This document shows, piece by piece, positions 46,056 to 59,529 of a DNA stretch of 64,000 nt; the first letter of the stretch is position 1; each line of letters opens with the position of its first letter. The notes under the pieces were generated by a model. That model was not told the DNA's origin, searched no databases, and worked only from the letters and a program-made list of their open reading frames with translations. The translations under genes and the position numbers were made by a program. This DNA is from Manduca sexta (taxonomy: Eukaryota > Arthropoda > Insecta > Lepidoptera > Sphingidae), in the NCBI RefSeq assembly GCF_014839805.1, contig NC_051138.1, forward strand, positions 4,028,983 through 4,092,982. Direction: 5' to 3'.

Positions 46056-46250
46056 TCTGTACTAATATTATTTATGCGAATGGATGTTTGTTACGCAATC
46101 ACGCCAGAACGGCCGAACAGATCTGGATGAAATTTGGCACAGAAATAGATTATAGTCTGGAATATCATAGGCTAATTTGCATCCAGAGAAAATATATTAT
46201 TTCGGAAAACCTTTCTTACGCGCGAGGAGTCGCAATCAAAAGAAAGCTTT
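46056..46250 (+). mobile_element. Decayed Helitron-like element
   Basis: It begins A then TCTGTACTAATATTATTTATG, continues with gatgtttgttac and gatgaaatttggcacaga, and ends with a corrupted gcgcgaggagtcgc hairpin lacking CTAG. Low-confidence boundaries. Confidence 0.5.
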
Positions 46251-47501
46251 CTGTATACTTACAAGAGTACTTAAATTTGTTTTATTTAAGCGAGATATGT
46301 AGTCTTACCTCCTTATCCTTAGACGTTATGTGATAACAAGTCTGTTTCTCAGTGCCGACGGCATGGCCGCCTTCGCAGTGCGTATACACAGGGCCGTTGT
46401 GATTGGCTAATATTGTTATATCTCAATCTCAGCTTTACTCCGTCCTTAGATAAAAAACGTCTATAAACAAGGGGGTTAGTATTCAGTATAACACCAACAT
46501 TCTAACCTGTCTTCGGTAAATAAAACATGCCATCACCGATCCTTAATCCCTCAATACGTTTCAGAACGGGTATAAATCGTCACAGTTAAAATCGGTCCGG
46601 TTTATCATCTCCCCAACACCCGCGGGGTGGTTAATTGTGAAAAGAAATCTTTGCTCTTTGTCAGCCTCGCGAGGGGAAGTTATTGATTTCTTTTGTTTTA
46701 TGCTGATTGAGACACCTTCGGTATCCGCGAACCCGCCACCCTCAGTTTGTACGCCTGACAAAACACTTTATACTAAAACGAATTGCAAAAATTTGAATCT
46801 TTACTTTGAGCAACTATTGTTTAAGGTTTTGCGTAAATTATCTACAGAAAACGGCGCTTGAGTTGATAATTGACAGGGAATAGAGGAATTACCAATAATA
46901 AAGTTCGAAATTTAAATAAAATTAACAATCAGGAAAGTACAAAAAATAATTTATTAGGTAGGTATATGTATAGTAAGTAGGTAGTTTATTTTCTATGTTT
47001 GATGTTTCACATAGAAGTGTTAATAAAACGTCAAAAAAAACATAGCTATATTAGCATCTAATGCGTTTACTGTATTATTAAACACGCTTACATTTTTTTT
47101 CTTCTAAGTGAAGTGTAGTGAACATCTACTATTCTAAACCTATCAGTTCCAACTTCAAAGATCTCACACGATAAGAAACACATAAATCTTCGTCACTCGA
47201 TATAAATCCGACTGTTCCGTCGAAATTCGATAACCGGGCCTCAATTATACTTGATTCAAATTTAAACCATATTACGTTAGTGCTAAGATACATTTCTTAT
47301 TAAAAATACTCAGCATGTACGGAGAAGCCAATCAACATTACGATGGTTCCATACTTTGTAGGTAGCATCAGTTACGATAACTGTACTTATTGTTAGTATT
47401 TACAAATCTACCAAGACATTATTGCTTTTTTATTTTTTTAAATTTCAAATTCAGCACAAATATTTTTCTGTCGTGGGTGTTAAACTTATTATGTTTCACA
47501 A
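46251..47501. other. Non-coding stretch
   Basis: No gene recognised. The 66- and 74-residue frames overlapping on opposite strands at 46561-46861 show no domain. The phrase at 46350-46410 (ctcagtgccgacggcatggc onward) looks like a dispersed lepidopteran repeat but has no second copy here. Confidence 0.5.
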
Positions 47502-47961
47502 TCCTTATAGTATAGAATAGTGATGTAACGAATATTCGCATTCGCATTCGCATTCGCGAATATTCGCAAATTTTTCTATAATTTTTTTATCAGTCTTTAC
47601 ATAACTTTTTAATGTTTAGATAATTATCATCTTAAATAATAATAAAATTTAGATAATCATCATAGAAAATTGGCGCCAAATTTGAACAAAAACTAAACAT
47701 TCGCATTCGCATTCGCGAATGTCGGTAGCAGATATTTGCATTCGCATTCGCATTCGCGAATGTTCAAAAAATGACATTCGTTACATCACTAGTATAGAAT
47801 AGTCCCTCGCCGCATCTGTCTTTCTGTGCCCGATAAACTGAAAAACTGAAGCACGGATTTTGATGAAATTTCGGATGGAGATAGTTAAAGACCTGGGAAG
47901 GACATTGTCTACTTTTTATCCAGGAAACGAATCACGAGAGCATAACCGCAACAAAAACTAG
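47502..47961 (+). mobile_element. Helitron-like element interrupted by a hAT-type MITE
   Basis: The outer element begins A then TCCTTATAGTATAGAA (47502), is interrupted at 47518-47791, resumes with tagtccctcgccgcatctg and aaatttcggatggagatag, and ends in aaaaCTAG at 47958-47961. The base after CTAG is c, not the usual T. Removing the MITE and one 8-bp repeat restores a sequence like the related element at 50272-50462. Confidence 0.65.
47518..47791. mobile_element. hAT-type MITE (274 bp) with 8-bp target duplication
   Basis: The terminal inverted repeats read TAGTGATGTAACGAAT at both ends. The element is flanked by identical 8-bp direct repeats gtatagaa (47510-47517 and 47792-47799), the target size of hAT transposases. 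Inside each end are runs of attcgc/gcattc hexamers (47535-47567, 47699-47720, 47736-47762) that may act as subterminal transposase sites. No coding capacity. Confidence 0.88.
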
Positions 47962-48929
47962 CATGCAATATTTTAAAGAACATGTATTAAGTAGATATGT
48001 GGTAAAATTTAACGATGTTCTGGTTTCCACACAGTACTTAATAAACTTGGAAATGTAGAGACTAAACCTTTGTCTATTTCCTTTGTTCATGATTTTTAAT
48101 CATAATCAAATAATTATATTTAAAATGTATAAAGTCACCCTTATTACCTACTATTGCTGTTAGGCTCATTTCTCTGGTGATTGACTGCTTAAAAAAAATT
48201 AGATTACCGTTACCGCTTCGACGCGCGCGATACGATCGGAGAGTTTTTACCAAGGCTTTGCTAATGGCCGCCTGTTTTATCTCCAGCCCCTAATGTTCTT
48301 ATGCGGGCGACAATAATAAGATTTTGACACGTTAATAACGAAGATTCGTATAATCGGATCAGTTTCGATTTTTTACGGGCGGTAAATGAGTGATGACTGA
48401 TGGTATGAATATGCTTTGATCGGTTTTTAGTCTCATGTCGAGAAGTGATGAGTCTAATACATTCGTTGTCATTGCATTAATTGTGTCTAAACAAATTCTA
48501 ATAAGATATTCAGAAAACCTAATACAACTGAAATAGTCACAAGACAGCAAAATTCGCAATTTTGTTTACATGAACAACATACTTATTCCAGCTATTATAG
48601 TTTAATAACTAAACTACTGAAACGATTTTGAAAAATCTATAGGACAAATCTGGAAGTATATTATTTCAAATAAAAAAAGACAAATCATTTAATAAATTTC
48701 TGTGTTCTGAGTTAACAAACATTAAAAAAATTATACACAACAACAACAACAACGATTAAAAAAGAGATTAAGTAAATGACTAGGTGAAAAGTATCTTGTA
48801 TGCGTGAGTCGTCTGAGTAGTCAATACCGCTATATGTACTTGCCACCAAGTTAATATCATACGCAACCACAGTGTGACTCTTGTTTAAAACATGGTAGCC
48901 TCAGCATAAGAGTGATAAGCAGACTTATG
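47962..48929. other. Non-coding stretch
   Basis: No gene recognised. A short (AAC)n microsatellite lies near 48737-48755. Confidence 0.55.
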
Positions 48930-49166
48930 ATGCTATGCTGGTGGTAGGATATATTTTATATTCGCTCAACACCGTACACAGAGTATAAAGACCCACGTAA
49001 GTGTGTCGCGTTCCAGTATCAGGCTGTGTATATCCCGTCCCAACAGGCTGGCAAAATTGTATCGACTGCCGAGGGGCAATCATCTCTCGTCAGCCGACAT
49101 TCTATTCGACACCACTCCGCTTATCATCAGATGCAATGGGCTCACTTTCCAGTGTCCGTATGAAAA
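48930..49166 (+). mobile_element. Interspersed retroposon copy (pair 1, copy G)
   Basis: Diverged direct copy of 14775-15040, sharing ggtggtaggatatatttta-like start, gtgtcgcgttccag, caatcatctctcgtcag and cgacattctatt, and ending in gtccgtatgaaaaa. The 87-residue frame over it is the repeat, not a gene. Confidence 0.7.
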
Positions 49167-50271
49167 ATGATAATCTTATAATCGCCTTTTTCGCTTCTAC
49201 TCAAGACGATATCTATCGATCAGTAATTTTTCAATTCCGTCTCAAGGTGTCCTCCCATCTGTAAGAGGTCCTCAAGACCACTCAGCAGGGTGTGACGTCA
49301 GCGGCGACTTTAATTGCGCACCACTTCGTTAACGGGCGACTTGATGGCATTTTTAATGAACACCCCGAATTAATGTAGTGGGTGCAAATCGAAAATCGAA
49401 GTGTGGTCCCTCGTGGAGTGTGGGGCATTCGCAATTCTGAAATTGTTTGTTTAGGATTGGACTGTTGTCCTACTATTGGGATGGATGTTTCTCTTCTAAG
49501 TAACGGTTAGACGTACATAATATAAGCTCGTATTCTTTAAGTTGTAGGGAGAAAAGCATCTAGTGCATCCACAATTCTCCGATTCTGCTTTCGTTTCCAA
49601 TTCTGCTTATTCAATCTTTATACTCACGTACTCTGTTTCGAATAACACACTTATCTCAGAGTGTCACCTGAAATTTAAATTTAGAAAAACATAGAACGAC
49701 AGTGACGCTATTGCTAGAAATTTTGTTTTGAGTGTTATAATATGCTTTTATATACAAATATGACACGCGTTTCCTCTGAATAAGAATCATTTTAATAAAA
49801 CACACTTCACGAATGAAGCCTTATTTTTTAAAGTAATTAGTAAACTTTATAAGCGTACCCTATGGGTGCTAAGTAAAACGTTTGAGACAAATGAATTTTT
49901 CCAATTGTTAAAAATCACCTCGTCCCATCAGGGTCCTAAGTAAATACGCTAAAATAAGTCCCGAAATGACGGGATACCAAACACTCAAAATCGAAATGAG
50001 GGCTTTCCAAATAAAAATTCGACTCCTCTGAAGATTGACAGGTGCGTCTTAATAAATTCGGCGACAGCTGCTCACACTCCAAATGAGAAAGGTAAATTGC
50101 TGACTGAATTGGAAAAATTATGAAAATAAAAAGTATCTTGATCAGCGCCCGTTTTATAAAATCAACTTTATTGCTTGTGAGAACAAAGTAGAGATAACTA
50201 TAGCTGCAGTTATATTTTCTTCAAAAAATGTAAATAGTCCGATAGTACACATATTTTAAACATCTTAATAG
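49167..50271. other. Non-coding stretch
   Basis: No gene or second-copy repeat recognised. Confidence 0.5.
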
Positions 50272-50462
50272 TCCTTACATTATATAAAATAAAGTCCGCC
50301 GTCGTGTCTAGCTGAACGCGATAAACTCACAAACTATTGAACGGATATCAATTTAATATGGTATGGAGATAGTTTGATATACTTTTTATCCAGAAAAATA
50401 TATAGCGGAACTTTTACCCGAAAAAACACACACACGCGAGCGAAGCCGCGAGAAAAAGCTAG
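50272..50462 (+). mobile_element. Short Helitron-like element (191 bp)
   Basis: It begins TCCTTACATTATATAAAATA, has the family phrases gaacgcgataaactcac and ggtatggagatagtttga, and ends in the hairpin cgcgagcgaagccgcgag, then aaaaagCTAG followed by T. The 5' flanking base is g rather than the usual a. Confidence 0.75.
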
Positions 50463-53400
50463 TTGAATCTAAATTTCGAAATTGTAATTAATAGTAATTA
50501 ATGTATGATAATAGTGGGGTACAGCTGAAAATCAGTGCTGTTTACAAGCGTATACTGAGCTGGTATCCCTTCTACCACACATCATGCAAGGAATCCGTTG
50601 TGTGCCTGGTATTGTTAACTGTGTGTCTGGGTTTTTATTTTCTTTTTATACTTTTTTTTGTTGTATTCATGTGTGTGTAGAGAAATAAATGGTTTAATTA
50701 ATTAAAATTAAAACTATTTAATTCCACAGATCATAAGACTATTTCATTCATATACATCAAATAGACATGTGAGAGATAAAGCTTTAATCTCCATACGGGT
50801 GCAGACAATGGGAGGGTCCGTCTGGCCCGGGAGTATCAACCGCCGCCACTCCGCTAGCCTAAGCAAATTTTCGCCGGCCCTGTTGGTTTTTCGTCGGATT
50901 CCTATTTCTTCACTTCTGATTATATTATTCCATACTTTGTATAAACAATGGCTCGGGTACCTCCAACCCTTCTGCACTATTGCCGTTTCGGTTCGTGTTA
51001 GCTTGTGTGGGTGGAGATGGAATGTTTATATTTTGGATTATTTACTATTACGGCAAAATATGTTAATCATTTTACAAATTATAATAGCTTTCATTGGAAA
51101 TACTAAGTACATGTATGTCGAATATTATTTGCCTGTCAATGTCCATATACCGAATATCAATTTTTAAAAATTAATCATACTGCAATTTTTTCTGGTGGAA
51201 TACATATAAACTGTTGTTATAACGATATCACGTGTTGTTCTTTAATTATATGTCGTTAACTATAGTCAATAAACTATATTATTATTACTTTACAAAATTA
51301 CACATTATTAATCATTCACTGTTCGAATAAGGTGTATATGTCGTAAGACTAAAAACTGCATTGAAAGATGCATACTGGTTCCGTCAGTAACCCATAACGC
51401 ACTGCGATAAAAAATCGCGCCACCTTACACATTCCACGGTGTAATTAATAATCTTGCGATTTATTATCGCATGCCTATGGTAACACAAATCGACCAATCG
51501 ACAAACAAGCCGTCTCCACACTCAGAGAACGTTTTATAAATATTTTTGCACAGCTATAACCGCTGTAAAAGGTTTTTGTATACGTTGCTTTTCAGTTCCT
51601 TTTGGCGGCTAATCCAATATTGACCAGCCCGGGAGGCTATTGACTTATGTTTGTGCTAGTCATAATAATTCGCCGGGTAACGCCCGCCTTTTATTATTCA
51701 AAATATCTATTTACACAGCGCTCCAAACGAGAATTTCTTTTGAAAGCGCCCAATTAATTATACCGTCTATCTACAAGGTTTTGTATCTTAGGTGGTGAAA
51801 CAATGAATTTTATATGCTTTGGCTATGTTTATAAAAAACATTTTGTTATGTACATATAAATATATTTACATCGTAACATGAAGGATATCTTTTCACTTAG
51901 TTCTGATAAAATCAATCATATATTTAAGAAAACCAAACTAGAAGACAAAAAGTGTCCTTATGGTATATAATTATAAAACGTAAAATATAAAATTTTTGTC
52001 CTTTCATACCCAGGACGATTAAATCCTAAAAATCATATATCACGATAGATTTAATTTAGAAACACGAGCATGCGAAAGAAATTTCCGCTCGAACAAAGCG
52101 TCCTGCGGTATCTAAATGTTAATCTTTGGTTAGTCGCGCAAAAATTATGTTTTTCGGACTGGGCCAGAGCAACTGGGGTGGAAACGTTCACACAAGCTTC
52201 ATTTAATTTGCTCGTATAATGTTAGCAAATTCTTGCACCCCACGTTATACCTTCTATTATCAGCCTTTGATGTATGTGGGTAAAGAATTATATTTGAAAA
52301 TTGTTTTAATTCTGGAATCGTTAATGTATACTGCTCTTTATTTTAGATTTATTTATCTTTGTCCAAAGAATAGCGAGAATAAAATTCACATTTCTAAAGA
52401 CTTTATTTTGATATTAAACGTTGTTATAAATTATTGTATAGCGCAATATAAAGCAACTTTAAATGTACTAACTTCTATGAAGTTTTAGCATCTGTTTCTT
52501 GAGTAAATTTAATGTTAATTAAATACAAACTAAAGCATCATCCGTCACCGCTAATGCTTTTACGTAAACCGTATTAATTTAAAGTATCCTCATTTTTATT
52601 TATCACGCCCCCAAAAATCTCATTACCACCATCCCAGCGCATGGAGCACCATCAAAGGCTTCGTTTTATTTCGCGCCAATTCCCACAAAGCGAAATGACT
52701 CCAATTTGAATATGTAATGGCGGCTTAAGATAATCGTCCCTAGCTTACACTAATAATGGTGCCTCAACTTAAAATTGGAATCAAAAGAATCGAAAGAATT
52801 CGATCGTGGGGTGGCATAATTTATACGAGTGTGGACCGACATTTTGCGGCGGGGTGTTCTATCCGGAAGTCGCTTTAAGACATTGATGCTGATTCTTTTT
52901 TATCTTCCTCCCTTGGTTTCTAAAGACGCTAATATAGCGGCCATATATAAATAATCCGCCTTTGTGTCCGTTTTGTAAGAGACCCCTCGTAGAAAACAAT
53001 CTAAATTACATTTTCACGCAACTTCAAATGTCTTATTAATTACGTACGACTTTTCAATGCAATAAATTTTCTTTTAGCGCTTTCTCCTCGGAATCGGCTT
53101 AATACACAATGCTGGCTTTGCATACTGATTGCTCAATTGTATTGGTGATAGCCTTTTTGTTCCCTTGTTAAGTAATACAACAAAAAAAAACGCAAAGGAT
53201 TTTTATACTTACAAAGATTATACTACGTTTTTTCTGATTTGTAATACAAATAAACATATTTGTAATAGTGTTGTCGCTTTGAACATACTAGATAAACAAC
53301 TACATAATAATCTAAATAAGAATTCTCCAACTTTGAACAAAAACAGTACAAACGAAAACCTACCTCACATAAATAACCAAAATCCTCACTATTTATTTTA

Positions 53401-53838
53401 AAAACCCGAAATAGAAAGCTGGTCATGATTTAGAACCTCCTCCAGAGATGGGATACCGCCTTCATCACCTTCCGAACGAGAGAGCATCCCTCAAGCTATA
53501 ATACAAGGGATATCGGGATACTGTCGCCAGTTCCCTAGGGATTTGTCAGACAAATATCCCGGATGCCTTCTGGCCGTTAAGGCTATTTATTGGTGATTCG
53601 TCGAAGCTTTTTTATTAATAAAACTTGTATTATGCGCGCAAGTGCGTTTTATATCGCGGACCTTTCTTCTCGCGGACATTATCGTAAGTCTTCGGTCATC
53701 TAATATCGATATTGTCTCCTATATTTTTCTCTATTCATAGTTTTGGACACCCCAGCATTGCAACTGTGACGAATTGTGTTTATTGAATTATTCATATACG
53801 TCTATAGATATATGTTTTTTTATTAATGTATTATCATG
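50463..53838. other. Non-coding stretch
   Basis: No gene recognised. Overlapping opposite-strand frames at 50744-51167 share the phrase gggagggtccg with the diverged fragment near 26310, suggesting an old dispersed repeat. Two small hairpins with gcgat/atcgc arms occur at 51404-51418 and 51456-51470. Less AT-rich patches lie at 52610-52870. Confidence 0.5.
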
Positions 53839-53928
53839 CCTAATTAAGGTAATAAGGCCATTGGAGGCTTGTGCCCAGCAGTGGGACAGTATATAATACA
53901 GGGCTGATATTATTATTATTATTATATG
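53839..53928 (+). mobile_element. 5'-truncated retroposon tail (same 3' end as the 60-kb SINE)
   Basis: ggcttgtgcccagcagtggg, then acagtatataatacagggct and gatattattattatt, matches in reverse complement the 3' end of the SINE at 60081-60402. Only the tail is present, so this is a truncated copy or the tail of a partner LINE. Confidence 0.7.
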
Positions 53929-53939
53929 CTTAATTTGGT

Positions 53940-54115
53940 CAACATAATGACTTCTTATGTTAAAGCGAATGTTAGACATTGAAATAACACTATTTTTCGA
54001 ATTTTATCACGTTTTTTTTTATATTATAGTTTTCTCCCGACATTTCTAAGACAGTGTAACCTTTATGGTTACAAGAGAGACTGACGTGTTGCTCGTCAGA
54101 AAAATCAAATACAGA
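53940..54115 (+). repeat. Dispersed repeat of unknown class
   Basis: cgaatgttagacattgaaat then tttttcgaattttatcacg, followed by tttctcccgacatttctaag and agactgacgtgttgctcgtc. The first block recurs at 30468-30545 and 60405-60466. Boundaries and class are unclear. Confidence 0.5.
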
Positions 54116-55281
54116 TTGTGTATATCGGACGACAAATACGGCGAAACAATTTTATTTCAGTGTCAATTTGATCAGTATTAAATTTCTTTTATACAATCGA
54201 ATGTCAATGTATTTTACTACATAGTAAAGAGCAGCCAGTCAGATCTTAAACACTATACAAAATTACACAGACAGAATTCACCCCAGGTACAGATATGGCC
54301 ATGTTTACCTCACTCCGCCAAATACTTATGCAAACAAAGATATTGATACAACTTCGTGACGGGCAACAAAAACAAAACTCACATTTATATAAATACAGGA
54401 ATATAAGATGTTTTGACGTGATGGTATCAATAAGAGAATTTGGAAGGAAAATATTGTTTGGAAACGCCAACCGGTATGATAATTCAATGAGCATGGATTT
54501 AGTACTTGTACAAAAACATATTCTACATAAAATGGTATTCTAAAGCAAATTGAGGGTAGTCTTTTAGTTAATGGAAAGAAATATCAGCTTGCTACAACAG
54601 ATTTATGAAATGGACAAGTCGAATGTCTATTAAGCACCATGATCGCCCAAGAAAAGCAGCAACTCCAGAATTTTGAATTCAGAATGGCTCTACATTATCT
54701 GATACTTCAAATGTTACGAGTTAAGACACATTCATTACACGCAGTAGTCGCTACAACGTTTTTAAACCGAAACAACAAACTGGCACACTAGAGCTACTGA
54801 CAAGTGTCATTACAATACGAAAGACATAAAGCGTTACATTTAATGTAAATTATTAATTTCAATATAATTTTCATGTCCTGTATTACTGTTCGAAATATAA
54901 AATTAAATAACCGCATAAACAATTTTGATTAAAGTTAGACATTGGCTGAATTGTTAATCCCCGCAATCAGTTGTAATTGTCGGGTATAAAATCATTAATT
55001 CCAAACCGAATACGCATTAAAAGTAACAGCTTGCGAGGCTTGACGCCCTACAAGAACAACCCTATCGGGGAACTTAACGTTGTACAAGATTCCGTAACTC
55101 GCATTTGAGACAGAATATTAGATGTGTTGAGCCTTTTGTATAAAATTATTGTCTATAATTTAGGGTAAATGCAGCGTATGTTAAGCATTTTTCAATATTA
55201 AATGTAATATTTACCCGATCCAAAATTTACTGCATTTCTTTGGTGGACATTTATTATTTCATCTTTGTGTTATTTGTTACA
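54116..55281. other. Non-coding stretch
   Basis: No gene recognised. Two 82-residue frames at 54246-54543 lie on opposite strands of each other and lack domains. Confidence 0.5.
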
Positions 55282-55526
55282 GCTTTGAATGACTAGACGA
55301 AACTGCCGTTAGCCTGATTATAAGCGATACGACCGCCCATAAACAGCAGAAACACCATCCAACACCTTGAATTACAAAGTATTGTTTGGTATTCCATCCT
55401 GAGACGAGATGTTATTATGTCCCAGAGTTACACTGGCTACAATGTCCTTCAAACCGGAACACAACAGTGACTACACACTATTGCTTGACGGCAGAAATAG
55501 ACATTGCAGTGTTACCTACCCAGGCG
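55282..55526 (-). mobile_element. Interspersed repeat (pair 2, copy E)
   Basis: Inverted, diverged copy of 29354-29616. On the plus strand it runs from gctttgaatgactagac to ttacctacccaggcg. The 70-residue frame across its right part is the repeat, not a gene. Confidence 0.75.
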
Positions 55527-55954
55527 AACAAATTCCGTACTCAAACTATTCAGTTCAGTTGAGTCAGTTTATCTTATTTAAAAGCTCAACACTGGCCACT
55601 AAACCAAGCCTAGACAAATAAAGAAGTCAATTAAGGTAAACGTAACAATCTAGCCCCCTCATAACATCGCTAATTCCGCTCCCAAGCCATATTCTTATAA
55701 ATTAATTACTTGTAATCTACTCATGAAACGGGACTTACAGAAATGAAGTTACAACGTGGCGGGCTCAAGGGTTCGTAACGACTTAATGTCGCGTTCTGTG
55801 TACAAGCCTGAATTAGAAATGAACCTTCGCAAAGTACGGTTAATAAGAGACACATGTCGCCTCTCAAACGATTTGTCTCCAGACATTGTTTCCTCAGACG
55901 TGTTTATGAGACGTTTTAGTTTGTTTAAATCTTTATTGTTGGTCCTCACATTAA

Positions 55955-56152
55955 TCTATATTCTATACTGATATAAAGGGAAAAGGTTTGTGGGTTCTTG
56001 TGTAGGTTTGTAGAGGGTAAAATCTGTAACTATTAAACCGATTTTGAAAATGATTGAAATAATAAGAAGCTACATTACTCCTGATTGCTTTACGGTTACT
56101 TTTACCTTGGAAAAACTTTTTCATGCGGAGGGAACCGCGGGCAAAACGATAA
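55955..56152 (+). mobile_element. Decayed Helitron-like element
   Basis: It starts A then TCTATATTCTATACTGATA, carries taactattaaaccgattttg, and ends in tgcggagggaaccgcgggc, then aaaacgataaag, where CTAG is expected but mutated. Confidence 0.55.
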
Positions 56153-58805
56153 AGAGACAATAAAATAAATTTTGTTGTTCGCTGATTGTAGTGTTTATGT
56201 TTATTGTTGTATATTAGGAAGAAATTTGAATTTAAAAACTAAACAGTAATAAGGATTTGCTTATTTGTGAGAACCTAAGAATATTTTTTTCATAATGTTA
56301 TCTTCGAATTTATTTCATTATATACCTATCACTAAACAAAATAAAGATATATAAGGTCATATTAGCATTTTTTTTGTTAATTACGGCATGCAAAATATGA
56401 GTTTTGTAATCGATAAATTATAACAATATTGAAATCGATAAATACGCCCTAATTACTCATACTAAAGATTATAAACCAATATATAACATGCTATGCCTAA
56501 CGCCGGGCCGGGACGTCGCCTTATCCTCTTCCCAAACACTCCGTCAAATTCACTCCAAGAAGTTGTCTTTTATTATTTCACCCGATATCCTCTTTTTATT
56601 GCTTCTCATATTGACTTTTTATACCGCTCACGAATAAATACATTTTGATTTTCGCTCGCGTAGACACTCTTTTGTGCAGTTCGTCAGACAATCGCGAATT
56701 AGCACGCTCAGGGTGTCATAAAAGTCGGCTTAATTTTTTTTTATGACTGCGCGAACATCTGAAGAATTTGAATTTTTTGCACGCAATACAAATCATACTT
56801 ATGTATAGGCTGTAGATTTTAAGAATTGGAAAATTTGATTAATGATTCATTTGTTACGTAATAGAAAAAACGATGTATAGCAAATTGAAGGAATTCATAT
56901 TTCGGTAATTGTATTATTATCAAAATATTTTTAGTAATGTTATCTATTTACTTATATAATCCACATTAATAACACGTCATTTTGGCGAATAAATTTAATA
57001 AATAGACTAAAAATCGTTCAGTCAACGTTTTAGATGACTCAAATATTTCCAACCAAAAATTGCAGAAAACAAAAATGAATGACTGCAGATATGTTCTCGC
57101 AAATCTTAATACTTAGGGTGTAAACACAAATACTTGTACGGAATAAAAAGCGATTCCACTAAGACCAAGAGCAAACATTGAGGGATTGGCAAGTTTCTAC
57201 GACGTGTTAAGAAAAACAAAGAATAAATCTTACTTTGCAAATGGAAATAGCTTAAGATTTGTAGTATTGGTCGTAGAAATAGGAATGCTTGCTGATTGCA
57301 GTTAATTATACGAGTTAATGGGGTGTGAAAATTGTCTTCCGCTAGGTAAGTATATTTATAATGTTCTTATTATTACTTGTTTGCTACTATCGTCCCCTTT
57401 TTATCATAGAGCATCGTTTAAATATTTCAATATTGATAATAAAAATGAGTTATGAGATTTGTCAATTCTCTAGTACGAAGTGTGCGTGTGACAATATGTC
57501 ACAGATTCTTTAGATATTAATACAATAATAATTTATTTACAGAAGATATGCTAACATATGCATTATAAACATATAAATCATAAAAATATGTGAAGTATTT
57601 TACATTGCTGTTTTGCTATTTCACGGTAGATTGAGTTACTGTCGCATGTGCGCAAAATTTTTGTATGACAATCTTCCCAATGTCCGACTCTATATAATGT
57701 TAGAATTTTGCATAATACATATTAATTTACATTTATTGCGGATTTTCGCCATTTCAATAACCTTTAAACAACACGTGCAAGCTATTTTGACTCACATTTA
57801 CCTGAGCCAATACGCACCTCATTCCTCCAGATTCCCGATTCCCGTTCCCGCGTCCCTCGGGACCGATTAAACATGTAGAAGTACCAGGATAACAAACTGT
57901 CTGGGAGCTTGGAAAATGCTTTCGTTTAGCACGTAGAGAAGTGACACGTCTGCAGAAAGTTAACGAGGCGGAGGCGGTGTCTTTCACTCTACATTGTCTC
58001 ATTTATACTGTTGTGGTTGCTTTGTTGTGATTTTTATTACCTTGTTTGAGGTGCGTTCTTCAACACTATCTTTTTGGATGTATTGTGAGCAATTATTCAT
58101 CATGGTGAGCAATAATGGATATTCGGAATAGATTGGTTGGTTTGTTTAGGCTTGCGTAACTATACAGGACTTCTTATAGTCACATCATCTTTCGATCTTT
58201 GACTAATAAGTGTAAATTTTTCACAGTTGAAGGAGTCTCTATATCAAATATGATATATATTTCAATTTGATACCTCTACGCGTTGATGCGAAAAAGGATC
58301 TTGACAGACAGACTATAGGTGCTCTTTTTGATGTACGAATACCTAGAAAGTGTTTTATGATGCGAGTTTTGTAGTATTTACCTAGAGACATTTTTTGATA
58401 GTACGTCATAGGGTTTACTGCAACATATAAAATACAAAAAATAGATATACAATTATTCCAAGTATGCAATATAATCGCAATCATTATGCGTGTCAGATGT
58501 ATTTTAATCTCACAACGAGTTACAAAATACAGCGAAGGTGTCAAAACCTGGCGAGCATCCAAAGCAACGGCTCGCTAAAACCTAAAAATAATACCATCGC
58601 GTCCGTTAGAACGCGCCGTTCTCTATTCTTGGATCGTTGCGCGTTATTCGTTACGTTAGTAACGATTTCGTATTTTTAGTTCATCGTGAATGTGTGGCGC
58701 AATATTAAATTTCGATGCGATGAACAGCTTTTGGAATATTTAAATTTTCTAGTCACTTTATGTCTAAAAGTATAAGATTTTAAGAGAATAATTTTCGAAA
58801 ACAAA
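56153..58805. other. Non-coding stretch
   Basis: No gene recognised. The frames at 57613-57870 and 58239-58562 lack domains. No second-copy repeat was noted. Confidence 0.5.
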
Positions 58806-59036
58806 TCCTACTAATATTATATTTTGTGATAAAACTACTGAACCTTTTTCCCGAAAAAACTATTGAACGGATTTGGATGAAACTTTACAGTAATATTGGT
58901 TATACATCAGAATAACACATTGACTATAATTTACAACGATTTTGGTTATAATAAAACGATACATATCAAGTAAGTCGGAAAGAAATATTATCCCCGAAAA
59001 CTTCTTCACGCGGGCGAAGCCGCGAGCAAAAGCTAG
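58806..59036 (+). mobile_element. Short Helitron-like element (231 bp)
   Basis: Left end A then TCCTACTAATATTATA; right end cttcacgcgggcgaagccgc, then gagcaaaagCTAG followed by T. The interior has actattgaacggatttggat, a phrase shared with relatives. Both termini fit the Helitron rules. Confidence 0.8.
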
Positions 59037-59529
59037 TTGAATATATATGGAGAATAAGGCCACCTAATTGTATATATGCCAAAAACGAAAATAAATAAAG
59101 TGATCCTCGTCGTCTATCGTTTTAAATTTAACTAGATTTAATTGGCACATTAAAACATTGGCACAAAGTACACCATCGTATATAGCAATAACAATCATAT
59201 TTTCAGATAGTCAACCCTCATAATTTGAGTCATAAAGAAAAAATAATCAACGGCATAAAACCGCGATTACTTCTTTTTAATGAATTAACGACTTTTGTTG
59301 CAAAACAACAATTAAAATAATTAAAAGTGTCATTATAGACGCCATTAATTCATCCTCGAAGGAGACGTTAGTGTTTTCGCTTTCTGCGTCGTAAACGACA
59401 AGTTCACTATTTGAAACACTTTTGTTATTGTTATGGCATCATAATCTAACTAGAAGTTGGGGAGTTTGAGATAATTTTTATATTCTGAATATTTCAATAG
59501 TTTCTATTATTATGATTGGTTCATTTCTT

